A stretch of 64,000 nucleotides of DNA, taken from Curtobacterium ammoniigenes NBRC 101786 (GTDB lineage: Bacteria > Actinomycetota > Actinomycetes > Actinomycetales > Microbacteriaceae). Under the pieces are notes generated by a model. The model saw only the letters and a list, made by a program, of their open reading frames with translations. It did not search any database and was not told the origin of the DNA. Positions 28,282-36,564 of this stretch are shown piece after piece. A program made the translations under genes and the position numbers. The stretch is taken from positions 62,001 to 126,000 of the forward strand of contig NZ_BCSV01000002.1 in assembly GCF_001571045.1 (NCBI RefSeq), in the 5' to 3' direction. Position 1 is the stretch's first letter; each line of letters starts with the position of its first letter.

Positions 28282-29234
28282 CGCTGCGTGTGTTTCTTGT
28301 CGAGGACCATGAGCTCGTCCGGCAGGGCGTCGCCCGGGTGATCGATGCTCAGCCCGATCTCGAGGTCGTCGGAGAGGCCGAGAGCATCGCGAGAGCCGTG
28401 CCGCGGATCGCGGCGACCCAACCCGACATCGCGGTGCTCGATGTCCGGCTCCCCGACGGGAGCGGCATCGACCTGTGCCGAACGGTCCGATCGGAGCACC
28501 CGGACATGCCGTGTCTCATGCTGACCGCATATGACGACGACGAGGCGACGCGCTCCGCGGTGCTCGCCGGTGCGAGCGGATACGTGCTGAAGGACATCCG
28601 CGGCAACACACTCGTCGAGGCGATCCGGAAGGCCGCGACCGGTGCCACCCTGTTCTCGCCGGACCTCCTGCAGCGGGTACGAGCGTCGCTCGTGGCCGAG
28701 GTGGGCGCGGGCGGTTTGGGCGGTGGGGGTGCGGGCCGGGGCGGTGTGGGCACGGGCCGCGCTGCCCCGGGTAGTCCGGGTGCTTCGAGCGGCTCGGGCA
28801 CGGGCACGGGCCGGGGCGGTGCGGGCACGGGCCGCGCAGCCCCGGGTAGTTCGGGTACTTCGAGCGCTTCGGGCACGGGCGCGGGCGCGGGCGGATTGAA
28901 CACCGCCGACACGGACCGGCGCTCATCGACCCGGCAGGAACACACCGGAACAGAGCCGAACGAGCACGCGTCGAGCACCTCACACCAGGCGAGGCCCGCG
29001 AACGAACCCGGTTCTGGCCGGAGCGTGTGGAACGATCCCGACCAATTGACTCCTCGGGAGCGGCAGATCCTCGACCTGATTGTCGATGGGCTCACCAATC
29101 GGCAAATCGGCGAGCGGCTGCACATCGCGGAGAAGACCGTGAAGAACAACGTCTCCGTCGTGCTCAGCAAACTGCACGTCGAGCGCCGAACTCAGGCGGC
29201 GGTGTACCGGTTGCGACAGGGCGACGGGCGCTAA
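28278..29234 (+). CDS. NarL/LuxR-family response regulator with repetitive linker
   Basis: 318 residues. Receiver domain at 1-125 (VFLVEDHELVRQGV, phospho-acceptor Asp55 in VLDVRLPDGSG, conserved LTAYDDDE and GYVLKDI). LuxR-type HTH at about 252-318 (LTPRERQILDLIVDGLTNRQIGERLHIAEKTVKNNVSVVLSKL), similar to DevR. Between them lies an unusually long Gly/Ser/Thr-rich linker of about 110 residues made partly of two 25-residue repeats. The start overlaps the kinase stop (ATGA), so it is its cognate regulator and a plausible controller of the cyd operon. Confidence 0.92.
   Translation: MTLRVFLVEDHELVRQGVARVIDAQPDLEVVGEAESIARAVPRIAATQPDIAVLDVRLPDGSGIDLCRTVRSEHPDMPCLMLTAYDDDEATRSAVLAGASGYVLKDIRGNTLVEAIRKAATGATLFSPDLLQRVRASLVAEVGAGGLGGGGAGRGGVGTGRAAPGSPGASSGSGTGTGRGGAGTGRAAPGSSGTSSASGTGAGAGGLNTADTDRRSSTRQEHTGTEPNEHASSTSHQARPANEPGSGRSVWNDPDQLTPRERQILDLIVDGLTNRQIGERLHIAEKTVKNNVSVVLSKLHVERRTQAAVYRLRQGDGR
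28733..28882 (+). repeat. 75-bp tandem duplication in the response-regulator linker
   Basis: Two in-frame 75-base copies (28733-28807, 28808-28882), beginning GGGCCGGGGCGGT and differing at several bases. They encode two 25-residue units with the shared core GTGRAAPGS. The surrounding sequence is made of shorter GGGCNCGGG runs. Confidence 0.85.
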
Positions 29235-29259
29235 TTGCGCGCTCGCCGAGCCCGTTCTC

Positions 29260-29454
29260 GCCGCGATACGCGGCCCCAGCGAATTGCCGCCGCGACACGC
29301 GGCTCAGTTTCCGCCCGAGGTCAGAAACGTGACTTCCCGCGCGTGTTGCACGCAGAAACCTGACCACCCGCGGGACGCGAGCGGCGCGCCGACGCGCAGG
29401 CCGAGCGTGTTGCGTGCAGAAACCTGACCAGCGGCGAAACACGAGCGGCGCGTC
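29260..29454 (+). repeat. Second locus of the dispersed repeat family
   Basis: In the gap after the response regulator, CGCGACACGCGGCTCAGTTT is followed by two copies of a GCAGAAACCTGACCA element (around 29353 and 29417), each followed by a GC-rich GCGGGACGCGAGCGGCGCG-type tail. This is the same layout as at 19703-20140. No coding potential was seen. The whole 299-base gap to the next gene consists of this and the 33-bp repeats. Confidence 0.8.
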
Positions 29455-29455
29455 G

Positions 29456-29554
29456 ACCCTTCAGGCCTCAGTCGCGGTGCCCACACGCACCCTTCAGGCC
29501 TCAGTCGTGGTGCCCACACGCACCCTTCCGCCCTCAGTCGCGGTGCGCCCTCGC
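29456..29554 (-). repeat. 33-bp triplication at the psd stop
   Basis: Three copies of 33 bases (29456-29488, 29489-29521, 29522-29554) starting ACCCTT. The third contains the stop codon and last residues of the decarboxylase gene; the first two lie downstream of it and are nearly identical to each other, the third is more diverged. Confidence 0.85.
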
Positions 29555-30835
29555 GAGCGCGCTCCGCACCGGCACCACCTGAGGCTGCCGACCGGCGCTC
29601 TGCGGGATCGCGTCGACCGCGAACTCCGCGATCGCGCCGGGTTGGAAGATGATGCACTCGGTCGAGCCTCCGAACTGGAAGTATCCGAGCTCGTCACCCT
29701 TCGAGACGTGCGCGCCCTCGGCGATGCCGTCTCCGATGACGCACGACGAGACGTCGATCATGCCGACCGGGACCACCGCGACCAGCCCGATGTGCTCGTC
29801 GTCCGCGTCAATGAGGATGATCGCGCGCGCCGCCACATGCGCCAGATAGCCCTGCGAGTCCGGCGGGTTCGCGGCGTCCGCGCCCTCCGAGTCTGCTTCG
29901 GAAAAGTACGTGCCGGGCTGCACCCATGCACGGCGGATCGTGCCCGATACCGGCGCATGCCAGCGGTGGTAATTCGTCGCGCTGAGGAACGCCTGGTACA
30001 CGACACCGCCAACGAGCTCGTCGACCGCCGGGTCATTCGCCAGAAGGTCCTCGAGCGAATAGGGCTGCGACTTCACCCAAAACGCGTCACGCCGCTGCAC
30101 GTCACGACTGATTTGGTACGGAGTCGCCTCGCATGAGCTGACGATCACCGAATCGTCGTCCGGGCTCGCCACTGGGCGAGCACCCTCGCGGAGCCGCCGC
30201 GTGAAGAAATCGTTCCACGAGGTGAATCCCCAGTGACGCGCCTCCGGATCGTGCTGGAACTGGTCGATGCCGACCACGGTGCGCGCTGCCTCCGACATCC
30301 AGCCGCCCGGTCCATCGTGCAGGGTGCCGAGGGAGTCTTCGGAGTTCAGGAACTCCTCCCACTCGGCGAGGATCCCGTGCAATGCCTCGTTCACGCGAGG
30401 GTTGCGATACGCCGCCTCTCCGGCGGGAGTGCCCATGGTCCGATCAAGCACAGCAGCGAACGGTGTCGAAACCATGCCGTGTTCCGCGAAGGCGGGGGCA
30501 GTTCGCGTGACCTCGTCGATGAGGAGGAGCAGTTCGTCAACCGAGCTGATGTGCTGGCCCGCGTAGTTCCGGGTGCGGGGCTCCTGCTCGAGCATGAGCG
30601 TGAACTGCATGCGAACCACGGGGTCCGTCGCAATGAGACCGGCGAGTGCCTGGACCGAGGGGCGAAGCGATCGATCCTCGCGCTCGTGGGCGCGGGAGCG
30701 GTGGCCGTCGAGCCACGCCTCGAGCTCATCCTGCGCGGGCAGCCAGCCGCCCCGCTGCAGATGCGGCGGCCGATGCTGGTGGCCCCCGTTCGATGACGAG
30801 TGATGCGATGGCGAGGTGTGCTTGTCGTCGGTCAC
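29534..30835 (-). CDS. Phosphatidylserine-decarboxylase-family enzyme with PsiD-like N-terminal domain
   Basis: 433 residues. Residues about 30-185 (GGWLPAQDELEAWL through NSEDSLGTL) resemble the helical domain of PsiD-type L-tryptophan decarboxylases and fungal PSD relatives. Residues about 200-433 are the PSD barrel: FTSWNDFFTRRLREGARPV, NYHRWHAPVSGTI and the self-cleavage site FGGST, where Ser391 should become the pyruvoyl group. The canonical PSD site is LGST. The substrate may be an amino acid or phospholipid and cannot be read from sequence; no membrane helix or PSD partner gene (pssA) is nearby. The His-rich disordered start is notable. Monocistronic, minus strand. Confidence 0.85.
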   Translation of the reverse strand: MTDDKHTSPSHHSSSNGGHQHRPPHLQRGGWLPAQDELEAWLDGHRSRAHEREDRSLRPSVQALAGLIATDPVVRMQFTLMLEQEPRTRNYAGQHISSVDELLLLIDEVTRTAPAFAEHGMVSTPFAAVLDRTMGTPAGEAAYRNPRVNEALHGILAEWEEFLNSEDSLGTLHDGPGGWMSEAARTVVGIDQFQHDPEARHWGFTSWNDFFTRRLREGARPVASPDDDSVIVSSCEATPYQISRDVQRRDAFWVKSQPYSLEDLLANDPAVDELVGGVVYQAFLSATNYHRWHAPVSGTIRRAWVQPGTYFSEADSEGADAANPPDSQGYLAHVAARAIILIDADDEHIGLVAVVPVGMIDVSSCVIGDGIAEGAHVSKGDELGYFQFGGSTECIIFQPGAIAEFAVDAIPQSAGRQPQVVPVRSALARAHRD

Positions 30836-30913
30836 GCCGCCACGGTACGCGGGAGGCGCTGGGTGCGGTCGTGCGCTGGCGCTACCGGTTGGGGCGGGAC
30901 GGTCGGCAGGGTG

Positions 30914-31125
30914 GCGCCGCGACGCGCGGCTCCGTTGCGCCGCGACACGCGGCTCAGTTACGCCGGGAACTCAGGTTTCCGACCTCCGAAGCGTGTCGCG
31001 AGCAAGTACCTGATCCCCGGTGGAATGCAGGCGGCGTGTCGCGAGCGCAAACCTCAACCCGGCGGAACGCGCACGGCGCGTCGGCGGCAAGAACCTCACT
31101 CCGGCGGAATGCTCATGGCGCGTGT
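30914..31125 (+). repeat. Third locus of the dispersed repeat family
   Basis: The 369-base gap between the decarboxylase and the DUF1801 gene holds GCGCCGCGACACGCGGCTCAG, preceded by a variant copy (GCGCCGCGACGCGCGGCTCCG), then three degenerate copies of a CCTCAN-CCGGCGGAACGCGC-type element (to 31125). This matches the other two loci but is the most diverged. No gene was seen here. Confidence 0.75.
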
Positions 31126-31129
31126 CCCC

Positions 31130-31177
31130 TCCGGGCTCCACTCCGGCTCCGACTCCGGGCTCCACTCCGGCTCCGGC
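31130..31177 (+). repeat. 24-bp tandem duplication
   Basis: Two adjacent 24-base copies beginning TCCGGGCTCCACTCCGGCTC (31130-31153, 31154-31177), lying 28 bases before the DUF1801 start, so between any promoter and the gene. Confidence 0.85.
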
Positions 31178-31204
31178 TCCCGCCACCCGCGCTACCATCT
31201 GCGC

Positions 31205-31585
31205 ATGGCGCGTTACACCACCGTCGACGAGTTCCTCGCCGGCATGACCGTGCCCGAGCAGCGGGCAAAGGTCGAAGGGCTCATCGACTGGGTCGCGAGC
31301 ACCTGGCCTGAACTCGAGCTCGCGGTCAAGTGGAATCAGCCGATGTTCCTGCATCACGGCACGTACATCATCGGTTTCTCCGTGTTCGCGAAGAACATCG
31401 CGATCGGTCCCGAGCCGGAACTCATGGACCGGATGCGCGCGGACATCGAGGCTGCGGGATACACCACGACGCAACGGCTCTTCCGCATCGGGTGGAGCGA
31501 CCCCATCGACTACGACCTGCTCACGAGGATTATCGAGACGCAGATCGCGGAGAAGGCGGACACGACTGGACTCTGGCGGAGCTGA
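31205..31585 (+). CDS. DUF1801 (YdhG-like) protein
   Basis: 126 residues with the DUF1801 pattern: an N-terminal TVDEFLAGMTVPEQRAKVEGLIDWV, then LAVKWNQPMFLHHGTYIIGFSVFAKNIAIGPEPE, and GYTTTQRLFRIGWSDPIDYDLL. Bacillus and other relatives are small soluble proteins of unknown function, one being linked to iron-sulfur or frataxin-like roles (Fra/YdhG). The ATG at 31205 has no obvious Shine-Dalgarno. It stands alone. Confidence 0.85.
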   Translation: MARYTTVDEFLAGMTVPEQRAKVEGLIDWVASTWPELELAVKWNQPMFLHHGTYIIGFSVFAKNIAIGPEPELMDRMRADIEAAGYTTTQRLFRIGWSDPIDYDLLTRIIETQIAEKADTTGLWRS

Positions 31586-31643
31586 GCCCGAGCCCAGCCA
31601 GCCAAGCCAAGCCGAGCCCAGCCCAGCCCAGCCCAGCCCAGCC
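31583..31643 (+). repeat. GCCCA/GCCAA pentamer run at the DUF1801 stop
   Basis: From the stop codon of the DUF1801 gene onward the sequence is a run of 5-base units AGCCC, AGCCA and AGCCG, ending with several perfect copies (about 31615-31643). Non-coding slippage tract. Confidence 0.85.
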
Positions 31644-31701
31644 CGAACAGACTCGGCGCCCGACCGCATGCCTGAGCCACCGGAGCGCCCCAGCGCCGGA
31701 A

Positions 31702-32145
31702 TCACCCCCGCGCGACGACGTACAGCCAGGCGAACACGATCAGCGCATTCGCGGTGTACAACCCCGTCCGCACCCAATGCGTGCGCAGAATGCGCGAGAG
31801 ATACACGCTCCGAGCCCCCTCGGGATCGGTCGAGAGCTTCGCCTGCCACGGCCCCCAGAACATGCCCGTGAAGATCCCGGACACGACCTGCGCGAGGAGC
31901 GAGCCCCACATCGCCCAAGCTGGCGAGTGCGCAGGGTGCACCCAGAGCATCACGATCGCAAGGACAAGCCCGATGCCCACCGGCGCGAACACCCAATAGG
32001 GGAGCCTCCGCCAGTGTGCCGCCTGCACCGCATGGAACGAGTCGCCGACGAGCCGCCACGTGCGGAAGATGTCAGCTTCGTGCGCCCAAATGGTGCCGAA
32101 GTTGTATCCCGCAACCAGCGCGTTCACAACCAGTAGAAAAAGCAC
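31702..32145 (-). CDS. Four-helix integral membrane protein (DUF1772-like)
   Basis: 147 residues with four hydrophobic helices (about 1-15, 48-68, 78-98, 125-145). The layout NALVAGYNFGTIWAHEADIF, then GMFWGPWQAKLSTDPEGA, resembles small anthrone-oxygenase-like DUF1772 membrane proteins, though the match is loose. The GTG at 32145 starts three bases after the upstream gene's stop, so it is coupled to the ArsR-phosphatase gene. Function unknown. Confidence 0.7.
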   Translation of the reverse strand: MLFLLVVNALVAGYNFGTIWAHEADIFRTWRLVGDSFHAVQAAHWRRLPYWVFAPVGIGLVLAIVMLWVHPAHSPAWAMWGSLLAQVVSGIFTGMFWGPWQAKLSTDPEGARSVYLSRILRTHWVRTGLYTANALIVFAWLYVVARG

Positions 32146-32148
32146 CGT

Positions 32149-32916
32149 TCACTCCGTAATGGACCTGTCGACGATCGACACGAGCGCGGCGACACGCTCG
32201 TCGATCGCCGAGAACGCCCGTTCATACGCGGCCTCATCCCCGGTCGTCGCGGGATTCGCGGTCGACCAATGCAGGACGGACGGATCGGCTAACTCCTCAT
32301 AGGCCCGATCGCACAACACAACGACAGTGTCCTGCGGTCGCCGGAGGTTCGACAACTGAACGGGCTCATGCGCGTGGATATCGAGCCCATGTCGCGCCGC
32401 CGCCGCAACCGCGAATGGTGCAGGTCCGGGAGCTGGGTGCGTTCCCGCCGACACGGCTGGCACTGGGACGGCATCGGACGCGTTCCAGATCGCGGCGGCG
32501 ATTGGCGAGCGCGCAGCGTTCCCCGAGCACACAAATACGATGCGTTTCGATTCCCGCAGCGATCTCTGCCGGACCAAGCCAAGCGATCTCTGCCGGACCA
32601 AGCCCGTGGCCTCCAATGCGACCCCGGCGACCGCGAATCCGCGCGCGCCGGGAAGCAGCCGCAGGTAGGTGCGCCGATGGTCACCTTCGGAGGGCGACCG
32701 CGCGACGACGTTCGCACGCTCGAGCACGCGCAAATGATGGCCGAGCAAGTTCGATGGGATCCGGAGTCTCGTCTGCAACTCCCCCGGCGCCAGATCGCGC
32801 AGGGCGAGGAGGTCGACGATCGCCAGTCGCGTCGGGTCCCCCAGCGCAGCAAAGCGCGCCGCGCGCTCCAAAACTCCCGTTTGCTCAATAGACATTGGCT
32901 CAATGTTGACTGTCAT
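32149..32916 (-). CDS. ArsR-type regulator fused to an arsenate-reductase/phosphatase domain
   Basis: 255 residues. Residues about 12-100 form an ArsR winged helix (LGDPTRLAIVDLLALRDLAPGELQTRL, NLLGHHLRVLERANVV). Residues about 125-255 are a low-molecular-weight phosphatase/ArsC domain with the P-loop VCSGNAARSP (Cys130, Arg136) and a HWSTANPA acidic loop. No cysteine occurs in the ArsR half, so the usual thiol metal site is absent. The linker carries LVRQRSLG/LVRQRSLR, a 24-base duplication. Start taken at 32916; ATG at 32895 is equally possible. It is 27 bases from the divergent PiT transporter, suggesting control of it. Confidence 0.85.
   Translation of the reverse strand: MTVNIEPMSIEQTGVLERAARFAALGDPTRLAIVDLLALRDLAPGELQTRLRIPSNLLGHHLRVLERANVVARSPSEGDHRRTYLRLLPGARGFAVAGVALEATGLVRQRSLGLVRQRSLRESKRIVFVCSGNAARSPIAAAIWNASDAVPVPAVSAGTHPAPGPAPFAVAAAARHGLDIHAHEPVQLSNLRRPQDTVVVLCDRAYEELADPSVLHWSTANPATTGDEAAYERAFSAIDERVAALVSIVDRSITE
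32559..32604 (-). repeat. 24-bp-period duplication in the ArsR-ArsC linker
   Basis: A 22-base sequence starting GCGATCTCTGCCGGACC occurs at 32559-32580 and again exactly at 32583-32604, period 24. It encodes the eight-residue duplication LVRQRSL(G/R) between the two domains and keeps the frame. Confidence 0.9.
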
Positions 32917-32943
32917 ACAGCAGACCCGTCAAGATACCCAGCG

Positions 32944-33933
32944 ATGCATGCCGACCTTGCGAGCCTGCTCCTCGTCGCCGTCGCCATCGGATTCGCGGTG
33001 AGCATGGGCGCGCATTACACCGGCGCATGCATGGGCATGCCGCACGCACTCCGGGCGGTCTCCGCTCGGCAGGCGCTCCTCATCATGGCGCCCCTGACCT
33101 TCATCGGAGCGCTGCTCGCGAGCCACGGCGTTGCCCACACCGTCGGCCACGGACTGGTGCACGACCACCTCACCGTCGTGGGGCAAATCATCATCGTGGG
33201 TGTCGCGTTTGCGCTGACGACGGTGTTCAACGTCGCGAAAGTGCCAACGTCGACCATTCAAATCCTGGTATTCACGGTTGCCGGCGTCGCCCTCGCCGCG
33301 CACGCACGAGTGGAGTGGGCGACGATCGGCACGCTCGCGATCATCTGGGTCGTCGCGCCGCCGCTCGCTGCGCTCCTCGGATTCGCATTTACACGCCTGC
33401 TTGACCGATATGGGAGGCGCACCACCGGACCGGCACCGCGCCTCCCTGCCAGTGCGGGGCTCGGCCTCGGCATCGCACTGACCACGGTCGGCGCTGTCGC
33501 GTCGTTCGCGATGGGGGCGAACGACGTTGCCAATGCGACCGGCTCCCTCGTCGGCACGGGGACGCTGACGCCGCTCGTCGCAGGCGGCGTCGGAGGCCTC
33601 GGACTCGCGGTCGGCGTATTGACGTGGGGCAGGCCACTCCTTCGAAGAGTCGCGTTCGACATCGTGGCCGTCGATCGCTCGATGGCGACCGCCGCGCAAC
33701 TCGTTCAGGCCGCGGTGGTCCTCGTTGCGGTCTCGTTCGGGTACTTCACCTCTATGAATCAGGCACTGGTGGGCGCCATGGCCGGCGCCGGTCTTGCCCG
33801 GGGGCGGAACGCCGTGCACCGCAAAAGCCTGCTCGGAATTCTGCGCGGCTGGGTGATCGGGCCGGGGGCTGGATTGGCCGCGGGCTATCTCATCGCGCTG
33901 GCCATCGGCGCAGCGGGTGCTGCTCTCTCCTGA
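32944..33933 (+). CDS. PiT-family inorganic phosphate transporter
   Basis: 329 residues with about nine or ten membrane helices. The second internal repeat has the hallmark FAMGANDVANATGSLVGTGTLTPL. The first repeat, where another NDxANA would be expected, reads SMGAHYTGACMGMPHALRAVSARQALL instead, so one half-site is replaced by a Cys/His-containing motif. PiT proteins import phosphate (and leak arsenate) with H+ or metal. Context with the ArsR-ArsC fusion suggests a link to phosphate/arsenate balance, which is inference. The ATG at 32944 was chosen (preceding TGCATGC). Confidence 0.88.
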   Translation: MHADLASLLLVAVAIGFAVSMGAHYTGACMGMPHALRAVSARQALLIMAPLTFIGALLASHGVAHTVGHGLVHDHLTVVGQIIIVGVAFALTTVFNVAKVPTSTIQILVFTVAGVALAAHARVEWATIGTLAIIWVVAPPLAALLGFAFTRLLDRYGRRTTGPAPRLPASAGLGLGIALTTVGAVASFAMGANDVANATGSLVGTGTLTPLVAGGVGGLGLAVGVLTWGRPLLRRVAFDIVAVDRSMATAAQLVQAAVVLVAVSFGYFTSMNQALVGAMAGAGLARGRNAVHRKSLLGILRGWVIGPGAGLAAGYLIALAIGAAGAALS

Positions 33934-33999
33934 CCGCTCGTGCGCGCCCTCTCGGCCGACGCCGGAAGGCGGCCACGGCCTCCGTGCACCGAGAGCGCT

Positions 34000-34088
<89 letters not shown>

Positions 34089-34089
34089 A

Positions 34090-35501
34090 CTAATACGAGA
34101 TGAGCACCGTCGAATACTTGTACTGCGCTCCTGCTGGATCAGCGATCGTGATGGTTCCCGACCCTATTTCCGGAGGCGCGGTGACGGTCACCGACCAGGT
34201 TCCGTCTGCTGCCAGCGTGACCGTCGAGGGCCCCGTGTATCCGCCGGTGTAGGTCAGGGGGTAGCTGTTCCCGGGGATGATGATCGTGGCGTTCGGTCGG
34301 TTGTTGAATCCGCTGACCGTGCCGGAAGCATCGGGCTCGATCGCGAACGTGCCCGAACCCCACGTGGGGCCCGCGAGGTCCGCCGGATTGTTCGAGGGCT
34401 GGGTGAACAGCTGCGTCGATCCGTCGTTGAGCCCGGGAGCCGACGCGACCAGTGCGCGGCCGCCGCCCGGCCCTCCGACCTCGGTCGCGGGAAAGTCGGG
34501 GATGACGAAATGCCCATCCGCCGAAACGGCGACCGACGCTGGGCCAGGAGTCACACCCGATGGGTACGTCAACGTCAACGACGCGGGAAGCGGGAATGCC
34601 GCAAACGTGGTAACCGTCCCCGCGAACCGCTGAACGGCGGATCGTTCAGATACGCGCGGTATGCGCTCTGATCGAACGAGATGTACCCGCCGACCGTCAG
34701 GACCTGGGTGCTGCCCGACGTCAAACCCACCTGCGTCGCGGTGATGGTACCGGTGATCGCGGCAGAACTCGGCGCGACGACTCCGGTCACCGTGAAGGCC
34801 CCTCCGCTTGAAACCGTCGCCCTGGCGGGCCCGCTCAGGCCGCCGGAGTAACTCAGGGCAACGGACTCGACCGCTGGGCCTCCGGTCTGTGCAACCCTTC
34901 CGGCAATGGCGAACGTTGCGCCAACGGCCGCAGGGTAGTTCGGTTGCGCGAAGGCGATTGAACCGGTGGGTACTGCAACGGCGATCTCCGCGGTCTGCGC
35001 AGCAACTCCGGTAATGGTGGCGGTCAGGACGACCGTTCCGCTGACATCCCCCGCGGTGAGGCCGGTCGCGAACGCCTCACCCGCGGCGTTCGTGACGGTG
35101 ACGAACGTGGTCGTCCCGGGGCTGCCGAAGTACGCGGGTCCGGTGACGGACAGGGTGACCGTCTCGTTCGGCACGGGGTGGCCGGCGACTGATCGCACCG
35201 TCGCCACCCCATCGGCGAGACTCGAACCGGGCGCTCGGGGCGTGCTGTTTCCGAACGCGACCGAGAGTGCGGCGCCTGCCGAAGCCGCCGCAGCGGGGGT
35301 TGCGACCGAGAGTGCGATCGCTGGAGCACCCACCATCGCGGCGGCGAAGAGCGACCTGCGGCCGAAGCCGTTCGAGGTCAAGCGTGGTACGGCAGCCTCA
35401 TCGGCCTCCGCGGCTTCGGCGGTGGCAGCTTCGGCCCCGGCGGTGGCAACGGCGGCGGCCTCAAGCCGACCGGACGTCGGGTCGAGATGCGAGGGGTTCA
35501 C
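34090..35501 (-). pseudogene. Tat-exported multi-Ig-like surface protein, frameshifted
   Basis: Two overlapping frames together form one gene. The first (GTG 35501, strong AAGGAG upstream) has an acidic alanine-rich head, a twin-arginine signal (GRRSLFAAAMVGAPAIALSVATPAAAASA, about residues 48-76), then Ig/Big-like segments such as GTVVLTATITGVAAQTAE. It ends at 34575 in a nonsense tail after YRAYLNDPPF. The second frame (to 34090) continues with GTVTTFAAFPLPASLTLTYPSGVTP and more of the same repeats. A single-base frame change near 34625-34640, beside a GGGG run, joins them. It may be a real mutation, phase variation or a sequence error. Role: cell-surface or secreted adhesin-like protein. 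Confidence 0.7.
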
Positions 35502-35659
35502 GGCGAGCTCCTTCGTGCAGGGTTCGCTTGATGAAAGCTGAACCGCTGGACGGAGAGCGAGCGGCACCGGGCATTGCACCGGAACCGTGCAGGGCGCACC
35601 GGCGAAACTCCGTCACGTGTTCACCCGAAGCGGATCGAAGGTGACGTACGTGCCCGCGC

Positions 35660-36319
35660 TCAGCCTCCGTACCCGAAGGCCGCGCCGCCCGGATTCGACG
35701 GACACACCGAGTCCGTGCCGAGACGGTACGCGTCTGCTCGGATGCCCGTCCCAGATCCCACTCGCACCACCGTGAACAGGAGCGAATTGACTGTGCTCGT
35801 CGCACTCTGCTCGTCCTGGTCTGCGACGGTGCCGAACCCACCCTGGTCGCTCGAGAAGGTCACCATCAGTCCGGGACTCGGGTGCGTCTTCAGCCAGGCG
35901 ATGGCCGCGTCGGGGCTCATGGTCGGGAGCGACCAGTACGCCTTGGCATGGGCCATATGTGTGCAGATCGGAGGCGGCGGAGCGTCGTCGGGCGTATCGG
36001 CCTGCTCCGTTGAGCGCACGGCGTTCGGCGGAAGAACGGCACTCGTGATCCACGCGTTCGCTGCTGCTCTCGCGACCGGATCGACGCTTCCGGTCGTCGA
36101 GTCGGACAGCGCAGCCCCCGACGGCGACGGAGATGCCGTTGCAGCCGCCGCTTCGGCGTGGTCGGATCTCCCGTTGGCCCCCGCGGTCTGGGACGCGGCT
36201 GGCGCAGTGCAGCCCGACAGCGCCAGCACACCGACCATCACGAGTGCACCCGTGCCGCCCAAACGTGCGGCCGTTTCCCGCAGACGACTCGCTCGATGCC
36301 GCGTTCCGATGACGCCCAT
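35660..36319 (-). CDS. Putative lipoprotein
   Basis: 219 residues. The signal peptide (about 1-37) ends in a lipobox VLALSGC, giving an N-acylated Cys37. A Ser/Ala/Pro-rich spacer follows, then a mature domain with WSLPTMSPDAAIAWLKTHP and VTFSSDQGGFGTVADQ. No known family was recognised. Exported and anchored in the outer leaflet of the membrane. The preceding gene upstream is DUF892; it is not clearly part of an operon. Confidence 0.75.
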   Translation of the reverse strand: MGVIGTRHRASRLRETAARLGGTGALVMVGVLALSGCTAPAASQTAGANGRSDHAEAAAATASPSPSGAALSDSTTGSVDPVARAAANAWITSAVLPPNAVRSTEQADTPDDAPPPPICTHMAHAKAYWSLPTMSPDAAIAWLKTHPSPGLMVTFSSDQGGFGTVADQDEQSATSTVNSLLFTVVRVGSGTGIRADAYRLGTDSVCPSNPGGAAFGYGG

Positions 36320-36564
36320 TGGTCCCCCGTTCCTCGTCGCAGCCTAAGGGAGCTCGCGCCGGAAGGCGAGCGCTTCTCGCCATGTAGCGGGAGACCCCTC
36401 CGCGGTGTCGATCCGGCTGGCGATGCTCCACGACGGCGCGATGGTCGGTGCGCACACGGAGCCGACTGTGGCATGGGCCGCGGAGGCGCGGAGCGCCGCG
36501 GAGACGATCGTCGCCGCCGACTCCCGCCCCCGCGACTGATGCGAGTCAGGCCCGTCGCCCCCGC
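36320..36564. other. Intergenic region, no clear gene
   Basis: A weak plus-strand frame (about 36412-36540) has coding-like composition (HDGAMVGAHTEPTVAWAAEAR) but no ribosome site or family match. It may be the remnant of a lost gene. Nothing else was seen. Confidence 0.4.

Noticed and set aside
29414..30136. 240-codon plus-strand frame opposite the decarboxylase gene
   Set aside because: Antisense shadow that begins inside the 33-bp repeats; no motif.
36412..36540. Possible 43-residue gene on the plus strand
   Set aside because: Coding-like stretch but no ribosome site, no family and no conserved start; may be a relic, kept only as a note.
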